DNA from: UTCFX2 sp963726375
Lineage (GTDB): Bacteria > Chloroflexota > Anaerolineae > Anaerolineales > UBA4823
Assembly (NCBI GenBank): GCA_963726375.1
Contig: CAVSCE010000011.1
Span: 1-64,000 of the forward strand
Length of the DNA stretch: 64,000 nt
Direction: 5' to 3'
Both the position numbers and the translations under genes were made by a program. Below the pieces are notes generated by a model. The model had not been told where the DNA came from. It searched no databases and saw only the letters and a list, made by a program, of their open reading frames with translations. This document shows, piece after piece, positions 17,121 to 27,146 of this stretch (the first letter of the stretch is position 1; each line of letters begins with the position of its first letter).

Positions 17121-18269
17121 ATGAAAAGCGAACCATTCAGCTCAAGCTTCCAGCGGAAACATGGTGAAGCGGTGATCACCCGCCGAGACTTCCTCAAAAT
17201 GACGGGGGCAGGTTTGGCCGGGTTGTATCTGCGCGGGCTGAAATCACCGCTGGAGCTCCCTGTTTTTCCCCAGGCTGAGCGCCTTGGACGGGTTGCTGTA
17301 GGCTCCGTGGAGCTTAAGATCCGCCCGGATCCCAAATCACAGACGCTCGGGATGCTGTATGAAGACGCGGTCGTTCCCTGGCTGCGAGAAGTCTCTGGGG
17401 CAAAACCCGCTTACATTTTCAACAATCAGCGCTGGGTGGAGACGCCGGATGGGTATATTTATGGACCCTACCTGCAGCCGGTATATAATCACCCCAACCA
17501 GCCTGTCGAAGATTTACCCCCATCTTCTCGCGAGCCTGGGATGTGGGCTGAGGTCACGGTTCCTTATGCAGATGCTGTTCTGGACAAGCAGGAACCGTCC
17601 TCGAATTCCTGGGTAAAAGCCAGGTTGGAGCAGGGTTTGCCGCTGCGCGTGGTTTACAGTCAGACCTTCTGGATAGACCGGGTTCAAACCGACAGCGCCG
17701 GTCAGGTGCTATATCGCCTGAACCCCAATTATTACGGGGGTGTGGATATGCTCTGGGTGGCGGCAGAAGCGCTTCGCCCGATAACCCTGGATGACCTTTC
17801 CCCGATTAACCCGGACCAGACGGACAAGCATATCGAGATCGATCTCGGCCACCAGACCGTCTCGTGTTTTGAAGGAAAGCAAGAAGTCTTCTTCTGCCGG
17901 GCATCCACCGGCGCGAAATATGATATGTACGGTAATGTCGTGGACAATTGGTCCACACCCGTGGGGAACCACCGGGTTACCCGGAAATATATCTCCCTGC
18001 AGATGAGCGGTGGGACGACCGGCGCGGGATACGATTTGCCCGGGATCGCCTGGACATCGATTTTTGCCACGGGCGGCGTGGCGATCCATTCCACCTTCTG
18101 GCATAACAATTACGGTGATCCGGTTTCTCACGGCTGCGTCAACTGCCTGCCTGAGGACGCACAATGGATTTTCCGCTGGACTGCCCCGGAGGTCGTCTAT
18201 GACCCAGGTATGCTGGATGTGACCGTCAGCGGGCAGGAGAGCACAGGGATTGAAGTGATTGATGGCTGA
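17121..18269 (+). CDS. Tat-exported L,D-transpeptidase (YkuD domain)
   Basis: Makes 3-3 cross-links in peptidoglycan outside the cytoplasmic membrane. Starting at ATG 17121 (MKSEPFSSSF), the N-terminus holds a twin-arginine signal (TRRDFLKMTGAGLAGLYL). An SH3b-like region (VGSVELKIRPDPKSQTLGML) follows, then the YkuD catalytic domain (HIEIDLGHQTVSCFEGKQEV, TPVGNHRVTRKY). The active site GVAIHSTFWHNNYG...SHGCVNC carries the His and nucleophilic Cys. The frame is open from 17067, but the promoter position favours 17121. The stop overlaps the start of a paralogous gene by 8 bases, so the two form a tandem duplicate pair. Confidence 0.88.
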   Translation: MKSEPFSSSFQRKHGEAVITRRDFLKMTGAGLAGLYLRGLKSPLELPVFPQAERLGRVAVGSVELKIRPDPKSQTLGMLYEDAVVPWLREVSGAKPAYIFNNQRWVETPDGYIYGPYLQPVYNHPNQPVEDLPPSSREPGMWAEVTVPYADAVLDKQEPSSNSWVKARLEQGLPLRVVYSQTFWIDRVQTDSAGQVLYRLNPNYYGGVDMLWVAAEALRPITLDDLSPINPDQTDKHIEIDLGHQTVSCFEGKQEVFFCRASTGAKYDMYGNVVDNWSTPVGNHRVTRKYISLQMSGGTTGAGYDLPGIAWTSIFATGGVAIHSTFWHNNYGDPVSHGCVNCLPEDAQWIFRWTAPEVVYDPGMLDVTVSGQESTGIEVIDG

Positions 18270-19363
18270 ACCTGACAGGCGTTCTGTATTTTCTCGTCGG
18301 CAGTTTCTGAAGACTGCCCTGCTCTCGATTGGTGGGATGGTATTCACCCCCTCGCTTGGAGGACTTGCCCGTTCAGCCAGCGGATTGCCTGATTTCCCTC
18401 GGTCCGAGCGGCTCGGTCGGGTGCTTGGCGGCAAAGTCGAGGTGAAATTAAAGCCCGATGAAGACAGCCCGACAGTCAAAGAGCTTTTTGATGACGCGCT
18501 GGTCGTCTGGCTGCGGGAGGGGGTCGGCTCGCGGCCGCTCTGGAATGACCAGCGCTATGTGGAGACGCCTGAAGGGTTTATATACGCTGCAAATCTGCAG
18601 CCTGTCAGGAACGAGCCCAATCTGCCGCTGAAGGCGTTTTCCGATCCGCAGGGCGCTTGGGTGGAGGTCACAGTACCGTATGTAGATATCGTACTGGCGA
18701 ATCCTCCGGGACGCTCGCCCTGGCTTGAGCAAACCACGACCCCGCGCCTTTATTACAGCCAGGTCCTGTTTGCGGACCAGATCCGGACGGACGAGTATGG
18801 CCAGAGCTGGTACCGGGTCGGCGACCGATACGGCAGTTATGGCGACTACTTTTGGGCGGCAGCGGAGGCATTTCGGCCGATTTCCGCTGAAGAGTTTGAT
18901 CCAATCCACCCGGAAGTTCAGGAAAAACTGGTTGTTGTCGATCTGACCTACCAGACCCTGTCGTGCATGGAAGGCAACGATGAAGTGTACTTTTGCAGGA
19001 TCTCCAGCGGTCCGAAAGTCTCAAGCACCTCCAAACCCGCTGGAGAATGGGCCACTCCACCGGGCAAGCACACGATCTGGCGCAAGCTTGTTTCCGTACA
19101 CATGACAGGTGGGACGACCGGGGGGGGCTATGACCTGGCTGGAATCGGCTGGACGACGCTTTTTGCAAGCCAGGGAATGGCAATCCATTCGACCTTCTGG
19201 CACAACAGCTACGGCGCTCCCGCGTTCGCACGGCTGTGTGAACTGCAGACCGGAAGATGCACAGTGGATCTTCCGCTGGACTCTGCCGAACGTGCCTTCA
19301 GAGCCAGGGGATGTGACACAGTCCGGTCAGGGCAGCACGAAGGTGCTGGTGAAAGCCAGTTAA
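18262..19363 (+). CDS. Second Tat-exported L,D-transpeptidase, frameshifted
   Basis: A paralogue of the preceding gene with the same plan: a Tat signal (SRRQFLKTALLSIGGMVF), an SH3b-like region (GGKVEVKLKPDEDSPTVKEL) and a YkuD domain (VVDLTYQTLSCMEGNDEV, ATPPGKHTIWRKLV, MAIHSTFWHNSYG). A single-base shift near 19217 moves the catalytic end into another frame (RSHGCVNCRPEDAQWIFRW), which runs to 19363. Without the shift the protein loses its nucleophilic Cys. Since both halves are fully conserved, a sequence error is likely. ATG 18262 overlaps the previous stop. The gene is followed 25 bases later by ccdA. Confidence 0.85.
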
Positions 19364-19387
19364 TCGAGAATTTACAGGAGTTTGGTT

Positions 19388-20333
19388 ATGGAGATGGGGA
19401 ATATTGGTATCTGGTTTGCATTTCTGGCAGGGTTGGCGTCGTTCTTCTCGCCATGCGTGTTTTCACTGGTGCCAGCCTATATCGGTTATCTTGGGGGAGG
19501 ACGGTCGCGGCATCCAGTGAAGGAAAATCAGATACCCTCGTTTCTTTCAGCCACGGTCTGGCGTTTGTGCTTGGATTTCAGCACGGTATTCATCACCCTG
19601 GGGGTAGCGACTTCGGCAGTTGGCGGTCTGCTGTACGACGCGCGCGGCTGGTTGGCGAAAATTGGTGGGGTTGTCATCATTATTTTTGGCCTGCATATGA
19701 CCGGGCTGCTGCGAATCCCTTTTCTCGAATATGATCTGCGCCCGCAGTCTGCCCCACAGCGCAAGCGCGGCTATCTGGCCTCATTTCTGATGGGCGTGTT
19801 TTTCTCGGCTGGATGGTCGCCCTGCGTCGGCCCGATCCTGGGAGCTATACTGACGATTGCGCTTAACGGGGGATCGATCTCGCAGGGCGTGATCCTGCTG
19901 ACTGCTTATTCTGCCGGGTTGGCAATCCCCTTCCTGGTGGCTTCGGTTGAAATTGGGCTGGTGACCTACGGTGATCCGCCGCTACCGCAAGATGACCCAT
20001 TATGTTGAAATTGCGATGGGCGTACTGCTGATTATCGTAGGAGTACTGCTGCTGTCTGGACAATTCCAGAAGCTGGCTCAGCTGAGCAGCTTCTTTGATT
20101 ATTACAACGAGCTGGCTTTAGGGCGGTTGTTATTATATTTGTTCTTTGCGCTGGTGGTGCTGGGGATCGTGCCGGGCATCATCGCATCGCGAAAAGGGCG
20201 AAATTTCTTTACCTGGTGGATCTTTGGAGCCACGCTTTTTCCGATAGCTCTGGCGATGGCTTTGATGCTCGATCCACTTGCCCCACCTGCAGATCCATCT
20301 GGGAAAGAAGATCAAGGGATCGAACCTGTTTAG
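19388..20333 (+). CDS. ccdA: CcdA/DsbD-like thiol transport membrane protein, frameshifted
   Basis: Carries reducing equivalents from cytoplasmic thioredoxin across the membrane to extracytoplasmic thiol proteins such as ResA. ATG 19388 follows AGGAG with 7-base spacing. Visible parts are segment 1 with the redox Cys (FLAGLASFFSPCVFSLVPAY), the second Cys in GVFFSAGWSPCVGPILGAIL, and the later segments IAMGVLLIIVGVLL and LFFALVVLGIVPGII. Three shifts break it: a compensating pair around 19545-19580, where the correct reading is SHGLAFVLGF, and another near 19960. A cytoplasmic-looking tail ends at 20333. The ResA-like gene follows 39 bases later, giving a classic CcdA-ResA pair. Confidence 0.85.
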
Positions 20334-20372
20334 AGAGTAAATCGACGTCAGCATGCTCGGGAGAATTGCCTG

Positions 20373-20952
20373 GTGAAAAATCCAAAATCCAAACAAAGAA
20401 GACTTCTTATAGCGGTGATCGGCTTATGGATCGGAATCCTGGCCATCGTAGCCGTCATCGTTGGCCTGGTTTTAACCGGGACGATCTCCCTGGAAGGATC
20501 AGGTCAGTCGGCTTATGCCCCGCTTGCCCGGTCTTGAGGAAGGATCCCTGGCGAACGATTTCGAGCTGGAGAGCCTGGATGGGGAAAATGTGCGGCTCTC
20601 CGACCTGCGCGGTAAGGTTGTTGTGGTCAATTTCTGGGCAACCTGGTGCATCCCCTGCCTGGAAGAAATGCCGATGTTTCAGGCTTATTCCGAGGAGTAT
20701 CCCCAGTTTGCGATGTTGGGGATTGATCAGGCTGAGAGCAAATCGAAAGCTGAGCCATTAATTTCCAAGATGGGGATCACATACCCAATCCTCTTCGATA
20801 CGAATGCAAAGGTCAGCGATTCATTCAAGGTGTTTATGCTCCCGACAACTTTGTTTATCGACCCGGAAGGGATGATCCGTTTTCGACATTATGGAGTGAT
20901 GTCGCAGGACCAGTTCATTTATTATCTTCGAACGCTGGGGGCGGTTGAATGA
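20373..20952 (+). CDS. resA: ResA/TlpA-like membrane-anchored thioredoxin, frameshifted
   Basis: GTG 20373 begins a basic N-terminus (KNPKSKQRR) and one anchor helix (LLIAVIGLWIGILAIVAV). A one-base shift near 20520 leads into LPGLEEGSLANDFELESLDG and the thioredoxin domain with the active site NFWATWCIPCLEEMPMF and cis-Pro MLPTTLFIDPEG. It would reduce disulfides outside the membrane using electrons from the adjacent CcdA, for instance on apocytochromes. Its stop overlaps the next gene by ATGA at 20949, so the three redox genes are probably one operon. Confidence 0.85.
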
Positions 20953-21987
20953 GCTCTGAGCGCCTGATCACGGTCACACTCTACAGCCGGGCGGATTGCC
21001 ATCTTTGTGAAATCGCGCGCCAGGATCTGGATGATCTGAAGTCAGAGTTTCCATTTCGGCTCGAGGTGATCGATGTGGACAGCAACGAAAAGCTGAAGAG
21101 CGAGCTCGGATTTCGAGGTGCCGGTTGTCGAGACAGGACCTTTTCGGTTGAAAGCCCCCTTCGGGATCCAGGAGCTGAGGATTACGCTTGCGGCGGAGCG
21201 CGATCGTGAGCGTCATATCGCGCTGGTGGAGGCTTCTCCAAAACTGCGCGAGGTGCGCGAATTGGGTGTATGGAGGCAGTCAGACAGCATCTCCTACTGG
21301 TTTTCCAGGCATTACATGCTGGTTTTTAATTTTGCCGTCGCCCTGTATCTGGGAGGGGCTTTTCTGGCGCCTCTGTTAATGAAGGTTGGCTGGGAAACGC
21401 CAGCGAACCTTATCTATCGCGGCTACAGCCTGGTCTGCCATCAGCTGGCGTATCGATCGATTTTCATCTTTGGCGAGCAGATGGTCTATCCCCGCGAATC
21501 TGCAGGAGTCAGCGGTTTACTATCCTTTAATGAGATAACAGGGCTCAGCGAGGGCTCGAAGGCATCCGAGCTTCTAAAAGCCCGGTCTTTTCCTGGAAAT
21601 GAAGTCGTGGGTTATAAAGTCGCCCTCTGCGAGCGGGATATTGCGATTTATCTTGGGATCCTGATTTTTGGACTGCTGTTCTCGCTTTCTCGCTACCGCC
21701 TGCCAGCCTTGCCGTGGTATATCTGGATCATAGCCGGGTGCGTCCCTATCGCCCTGGATGGTTTCAGCCAGCTGTTCAGCCAGCCGCCGCTGTCTTTCAT
21801 CCCGTACCGCGAAAGCACGCCCCTGCTTCGGATATTTACCGGGTTTCTTTTTGGTTTTACCACAGCCTGGTTTGGCTATCCGCTCGTCGAAGAATTGATG
21901 TGCGAGACCAGAAAAATCTACGAAGCAAAATGGGAGCGCACTCACCGCAATTTAGAGCCTCAAAGCCGAACCACCGACCAGGCTTGA
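20949..21987 (+). CDS. Glutaredoxin-like domain fused to DUF2085 membrane domain, frameshifted
   Basis: The N-terminal 75 residues form a glutaredoxin-like domain with the redox motif DCHLC (LYSRADCHLCEIARQDLDDL). A one-base shift near 21115 leads to its cis-Pro segment FEVPVVETGPF. The same frame then continues without a stop through a linker into a DUF2085 membrane region: HYMLVFNFAVALYLGGAFLA, YSLVCHQLAYRSIFIFGEQM, IAIYLGILIFGLLFSLS, CVPIALDGFSQLF, FLFGFTTAWFGYPLVEE. Because the second frame begins inside the glutaredoxin domain, the fusion is not an artefact of the shift. DUF2085 has no firm biochemical role. Overlap with resA and nearness to ccdA suggest thiol redox at the membrane. Confidence 0.8.
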
Positions 21988-22003
21988 GAAAAACCATCCC
22001 ATC

Positions 22004-22802
22004 ATGCAGTTCCATGATTTTGGAGAAATCCGCTACTTTACTTTCGAATCTTTCGAGGATTTCGGGAATCTCTCACGGTATCCTGAGCCGGCGTGGCGGC
22101 CTCAGCCCGCATCCGTGGGCATCTTTAAACGTTGGCGGTACGGTTGGCGACGACGGCGGCAGGGTGCAGGCGAACCGCCAACTCTCCTTTGAGGCGCTTG
22201 GACGATCGCTGGAAAGCCTTTTCGACGTCTGGCAGGTGCACAGCACCGAAGTGGTCTGCACCGACTCGCCGCGTCCTCCAGGAGTTCCGCACCTCAAGGC
22301 AGACGCGATCCTGACAGACCGACCAGGCGTGACACTCTTCATGCGCTTTGCCGATTGTGTCCCGATCTTCCTGTTCGACCCAATCCGTCAGGTGATTGGA
22401 TTGGTGCACGCAGGCTGGAAGGGAACCGTGGATAAAACTGTCGAGGCGGCTGTTCATGTGATGAAAAGCCGCTACCTTTCCAACCCGGCGGATATCCTGG
22501 CGGGAATAGGCCCATCGATCGGGGCGCACCATTACGAGGTCGGGCCGGAAGTCGCCGCCCTGGCGAGGACAGCATTTGGAATGGACGCCTCTGCCCTTGT
22601 GCAGCCTTTGGGTCGGAATCCGGCCGGTGAAACTAAGGTACAATTTGACCTGTGGGCTGCCAACAGGCTGATCCTTGAGAACCTGGGAGTGCGTAATATC
22701 GAAATGTCAAAGATTTGCACTGCCTGCAATCTTTCAGACTGGTATTCCCACCGGGCTGAAAATGGTCGAACGGGCCGTTTTGGGGCTTTGATTGGAATGT
22801 AA
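22004..22802 (+). CDS. pgeF: YfiH/PgeF family multicopper-like purine nucleoside/peptidoglycan-editing protein, frameshifted
   Basis: The cytoplasmic family was long called polyphenol oxidase. Members are described as purine nucleoside phosphorylases or as hydrolases that edit misplaced L-Ser in peptidoglycan precursors. ATG 22004 reads MQFHDFGEIRYFTFESFEDF. A one-base shift near 22070 then enters SHGILSRRGGLSPHPWASLN. The zinc-binding/catalytic residues are visible: His in WQVHSTEVV, Cys in FADCVPIFLFDP and His in IGLVHAGWKGTV. ICTACNLSDWYSHRAENGRTG closes the domain. It lies just ahead of yggS, a widespread arrangement (pgeF-yggS-yggT). Confidence 0.88.
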
Positions 22803-22804
22803 AG

Positions 22805-23529
22805 ATGGTTCCGCTGCCGGTGAGCTCAATCCGTAAAAATTTCTTACAGGTATCCGAACAGATCGAGCAAGCTGCTCGATCTGCAGGGCGCGAGCCCGAA
22901 TCTATTCGCCTGATCGTGGTAACGAAGGGCCATCCCGTTGAGTTAATTCAAGCAGCGGTAAAGGCTGGAGCGAGGCGGCTGGGTGAAAATTATGTGGATG
23001 AGGCGCTGGCCAAGATGGATGCTCTGGGCGAGCCTACCGGACTAGAATGGCACATGATCGGCCATGTCCAGAGCCGCAAGGCTCAATCGGTCAGTGAACG
23101 CTTCGACTGGCTGCATTCGCTGGACAGCCTCAAACTGGCTCAACGGCTGGATCGGTTTGCCGGAGCGATCGGCCGGCGGCTTCCAGTTCTGCTGGAATGC
23201 AACACGAGTGGAGAAGAGACAAAATTTGGCTGGCCAGCCTGGCAGGAAACCACCTTTCCTGTTTTAGCGCTGGAGTTCCAGGAAATCACCCGGCTCCCTA
23301 ACCTGGAAGTGCGCGGGTTGATGACGATGGCGCCATTTTTTGACGAACCCGAACCATCCCGCCCCTGTTTCCGCCGGCTGAGTCAGCTGCGTGATTATCT
23401 TGCTGACAGCTGCCGGGAACGGACTGGCAGGAGCTTTCGATGGGGATGAGCAGTGATTTTACTGTAGCCATCCAGGAAGGTGCGACTCTGGTGCGGATCG
23501 GGACTGCAATCATGGGTCCACGCCCGTGA
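22805..23529 (+). CDS. yggS: YggS family pyridoxal phosphate homeostasis protein, frameshifted
   Basis: A single-domain TIM barrel that binds PLP and balances cellular vitamin B6 and amino/keto acid pools without known catalysis. The PLP Lys is in IRLIVVTKGHP, followed by GARRLGENYVDEALAKMD, EWHMIGHVQSRKA, LLECNTSGEETKFGW and EVRGLMTMAPF. A shift near 23425 sends the frame to an early stop; the correct C-terminus is ELSMGMSSDFTVAIQEGATL and VRIGTAIMGPRP, ending at 23529. It starts 2 bases after the pgeF stop. Confidence 0.92.
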
Positions 23530-23563
23530 TTGAACGAAAATTATCATTCATGATGAGGAAATT

Positions 23564-23824
23564 ATGATCTTTCTAGCAGAGGTGATCCACCGTGTTTTCC
23601 AGCTGCTCGTGCTGGTAGTCGTCGTCCAGGCGATCCTTTCATTTTTTATGGATCCTTATCACCCCATTCGTCGTACGATCGATCAGTTCGTCAATCCGTT
23701 TTTAGTACCCATTCGCCGAATTGTGCCCCCAATCGCCAACCTGGACTTCAGTCCGGTCGTATTAATCATCCTGCTTCAGGTCCTGGACTTGCTGATTTAC
23801 CGGCTACTCCTTTCGCTCGGGTGA
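23564..23824 (+). CDS. yggT: YggT family membrane protein
   Basis: 86 residues with two hydrophobic segments (VFQLLVLVVVVQAILSFF and FSPVVLIILLQVLDLLIYRL) flanking the family motif DPYHPIRRTIDQFVNPFLVP. YggT proteins are small inner-membrane proteins linked to ion homeostasis or division, usually beside yggS as here. The frame is intact. ATG 23564 has GATGAGGAA upstream. Confidence 0.92.
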   Translation: MIFLAEVIHRVFQLLVLVVVVQAILSFFMDPYHPIRRTIDQFVNPFLVPIRRIVPPIANLDFSPVVLIILLQVLDLLIYRLLLSLG

Positions 23825-23829
23825 GCACA

Positions 23830-26326
23830 TTAAGGATATATCGAAATCCCGCAGGCTGCAAGATTCCATAATCCGGTATAGACGGCATCCTGTATCTCTT
23901 CTTCACCGGCTGCATATGCCTTTACGAGTGGAGGGGCAGCAGCAGGATTTCCACTTAAACCAAGGTAATATATTGCCGCCAGGCGCTGGTCTTTGTTCCC
24001 TTCGATAACGGCTCGTTCCAATAATTGGAAAGCAGGCTTTCCAGGGGCAACGCCGAGCTCCCTTTCGCTCGCGAACTCGATCAGCCATGGGGTCTGGGGC
24101 AGCTCTGGGAGCCGAGCCGGTGAGCGCGGGTGAACGTCATGCAGCTGCTTGAGCTGCTGCTTGGCCGCATCCTGCACGATCCATTGATTGTCATCTGAAG
24201 AAAGGGCTTCGAGTACTTTCTCAAACTTTGGATCCCGGGTACGACCCAGACCAAAGACGGCAGCCCGGCGCACGTTCGGATTCTCCAGCTCGGTGCATTC
24301 CAGCAAGAAGTCGTGCCCTTCCCCAATATCGTTGGCAAGCGCTTCAGCGGCATCCTTGCTTTTCGCTTCATCCCCTTGGAGCAGGATTTTCCCTGCTGCC
24401 TCAAGTCCGGTATTCTCGCCCATTGCGACCAGCGCGAGCAGCGCAGCCCTGCTGAGATTTGCATTCGGATGGTCGCACTTCCGGGAAAGGATCTCGATCG
24501 ATTTGAAATCTCGCAAATACCCCAAACCCAACGCGGCAAGCTGTTGAGATTCAACCCCTTTTTGGGCAGCAAGCTGGCGCAGCAGCAGCGAGACGCCCGG
24601 TTGTTTTGACTGCACCAGCGCAGAGAGCGCCCGAAAACGCAGCGAAATCGGATGCCCTTCCGTTTGCAGGCAGATTGCCAGCCGGCGCATTACCTGATCC
24701 GTCCAGATCGATCCCTCCGGGCTGCCGGGGAGCCAGCGGGCGAGCCTGGAAAAGCGCGCCCAGAAGCGGATTTTCGTCGTCACACTTCAGCAGCTCTGCG
24801 ATCCATTCCGCCCGTTGATCGAAGACCGCTAGATATTTCAAGGCGCTACTCCGCCCGCACCATTCAGGCTGAGCTGCCAGGGATCTGGCAACGTTTCCAC
24901 CCTTCAGCCGTCTTGAGGCAAGGTATGCCGTGAAGATCGGGTGAGCCAGCGAGATCCTATCGGCTGATCTGGGGATCAATAATCCACATTCGAGCAGATC
25001 GGGCAGTGCGCCGGCTGCCCGCACAACTTCGGCGAAGTCCGAATTCCCGCTCCCTGTCTGCCTCTCAGCTTCTTCACTGCTGTTTGTTCGTGCCGCGCCG
25101 TCTTGTTTGCCAGAAAGCCACAGCTCGGCAGCTGCCCTGGAGGGGAGAGGATCCATCGAGAGGATCATCTGGGAGGCGAGCTGTTCGAGTCCATTGTGAT
25201 TTCTGGCTGGCTGGCCGAACGTCATCCGGCGCATATGAGCTTCAATGACAGCCCCCTCGTCCGGACCGAGCGAATCGCCAGCGAATGCTCCCCATACTTT
25301 CAGGGTCAATTCGAGCGGGCTCAAAGCCGAGCTTGAGTTCAAGAGCCAGCCTGTAACCAGAAGCGGGTCTGGCTCGGAAGTCGGGCTGATCGGATTGTGA
25401 TCGGGTATGAATCTGCCAGAGTTCAGCCCAACGGCTGATAAACTGATGCCGCTCGGGATTTCCCCAATTTGCCAGGGTGAGCGGTTGAAAACCCAGGCTG
25501 GGCAGTCTGCCCAGGTTCCCCAGGTGTGCAGTAGTCACGATTTGTATCCCCGGGTGGGCTGCGAGTAAACTCTCTATAAAATCTACTGGCATCTTCCAGC
25601 TGAGCCGGCGTGAGCTCATCCAGGCCGTCCAGCAGCAGCAGGATACGCTCTTCCTTAAGCAAGGTGTGGACCACGCCGGGCAAGCGCTTCTTCGGCACGG
25701 AGACAGCAAATGCTGCCGCAGCAGTCAGCAAAATCTCATCGGCATTCAGGTCTTCCCCAAACGGCATCCCCAATTCCCCGATGTGGATCAGAAGCGGTGT
25801 CCTGGTCGGGGTTTTCCCATCTCCCTCTTTACGGAGCTGCTCGCATGCGATGCATGCCAGAGCCACGCTTTTCCCCGAACCAGGAACGCCGACAATTACC
25901 AGGTTCGCACCACCCTGAAGTGACTCTGCAAGTCCAAGCTTTGGGGCGTTATAGAAGGAGGCCAGCTCTGGATCGTCGACTAAATAAGGAATCGTCCGAT
26001 CGGTGATGTCGTCATACTGGGGTGGTTCATAGGCATCAGGGAGCTGGGGGGGTGCAAGAAACTGAGGTGGAACAAGAACTTCGTCTAAGGAATACAGCGC
26101 GGCAGCCAGGTGCCAGCCCTGTGCTTTTCTCAGGACGTCATTTCCGATCCGAACCTCGTCGGCAAGAGCGTGTTCCTGGTGCGTAACCCGCGGCACCTGC
26201 CCGCAGGTTCTGGCTGAAGCGCAGGACGGCCGGACGGAGCAGCCTGATCAGCCACCAGAATAGCGTCGCAGCCAGAAAACCAAGCCAGAAAGAAATCCGA
26301 TCGAAGTTTTGGAGCCAGCGGCCCAT
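23830..26326 (-). CDS. Membrane-anchored NACHT-type NTPase with HEAT-repeat C-terminus, frameshifted
   Basis: From ATG 26326 an N-terminal hydrophobic anchor (ISFWLGFLAATLFWWLIRLL) precedes a linker and a NACHT/STAND-type NTPase domain. Walker A is LVIVGVPGSGKSVAL (about 25880) and Walker B is RILLLLDGLDELTPAQ (about 25640). A helical middle region follows (about 25300-24800), then HEAT-like repeats to the end (RALSALVQSKQPGVSLLLRQ, LAALGLGYLRDFKSIEILS, RRAAVFGLGRTRDPKFEKVL, RLAAIYYLGLSGNPAAAPPL). Shifts near 26190, 25560, 25330 and 24760 split one gene of about 830 codons. Bacterial NACHT proteins include antiphage defence ATPases, but others are unrelated to defence. No effector nuclease is seen here, and the neighbours are housekeeping. 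It follows the zinc-ribbon gene by 9 bases. Confidence 0.75.
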
Positions 26327-26335
26327 CTTGACGAA

Positions 26336-27037
26336 TTAACCTGTGTAGAGGATTTGGCCGCAGTTGTCGCACTGGTTGATCTGGTTTGGGGAATGGGCGG
26401 CGTTCAGCAGGGTCGCATTCAAGGTCGTGCCGCATGCAGAGCAGGCTTTCTGTACGACCTTAGAAACGGCGAGCCCGCGCCGCTTTATACGCAGCTGGTT
26501 ATACAATACCAGGTCGGCTTGCTCTATCGCTTCCAGCGCAGCTGAGCGTTCATCTTCAGAGCTGTGGATATCACGGATGACTTTTGCCTTTTCAAGCTCA
26601 AGCGCCTGGATCCGTTGAGCCTCTTCATTCTCAATTTGTATTTGCTCTGCTGTGGCTGCTCTAAGAAGGTCGGCTGCTTGTTCTTCCAAGAGCATGGTCT
26701 CGATCTGCCGGTCTTCCAAAACAGTCTGGTAACGCTTCAGAGAAGCTGATTTGTTCTGAAGATCCTGAAGTTCCTTAGGATTACGGACTTTACCGCCGTA
26801 GAGGGCCGATTTGGTGAGCTCAATTTTTATGCGCTGCTTCTGAGTTTCATCTTCGGCGAGGTGGAGAGCCTTTTTCGCAGCTGCCCATTCAGTTTTACAA
26901 TCCTCCACTTTCTGGAAGAATCTGGCGGATACGTGTGTCATCCTGAAGGGCGACGTCAATTTCACCCTGCCGGAGGCGCAGCGCGTCCAGCTGGGAATCG
27001 ATTTGCTGCAGTCGGTAGAGTTTAAAGGTCGGCTCAT
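26336..27037 (-). CDS. Coiled-coil protein with C4 zinc ribbon (CT398-like), frameshifted at the N-terminus
   Basis: A long charged coiled coil ends in a zinc ribbon, CSACGTTLNATLLN...QCDNCGQILYTG, with four Cys. This is the layout of the C4-type zinc ribbon family related to Chlamydia CT398. ATG at 27035-27037 reads MSRP; a shift near 27022 gives KLYRLQQIDSQLDALRLRQG and another near 26910 returns to the main frame (EWAAAKKALHLAEDETQKQR). The longer open frame from 27061 has a non-family start. The cytoplasmic family is implicated in secretion or in bridging macromolecular complexes, with no established activity. It leads the NACHT gene. Confidence 0.8.
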   Translation of the reverse strand: MSRPLNSTDCSKSIPSWTRCASGRVKLTSPFRMTHVSARFFQKVEDCKTEWAAAKKALHLAEDETQKQRIKIELTKSALYGGKVRNPKELQDLQNKSASLKRYQTVLEDRQIETMLLEEQAADLLRAATAEQIQIENEEAQRIQALELEKAKVIRDIHSSEDERSAALEAIEQADLVLYNQLRIKRRGLAVSKVVQKACSACGTTLNATLLNAAHSPNQINQCDNCGQILYTG

Positions 27038-27146
27038 CTTAATTTGATTATAGAGGCTCATTCATTTAAACACAAGGGACACAGAACCGTCAACCTAGCA
27101 AGGTTTGGACAGGTTTTCTTGACAGGCATGTTTCGCCATTGTATAG

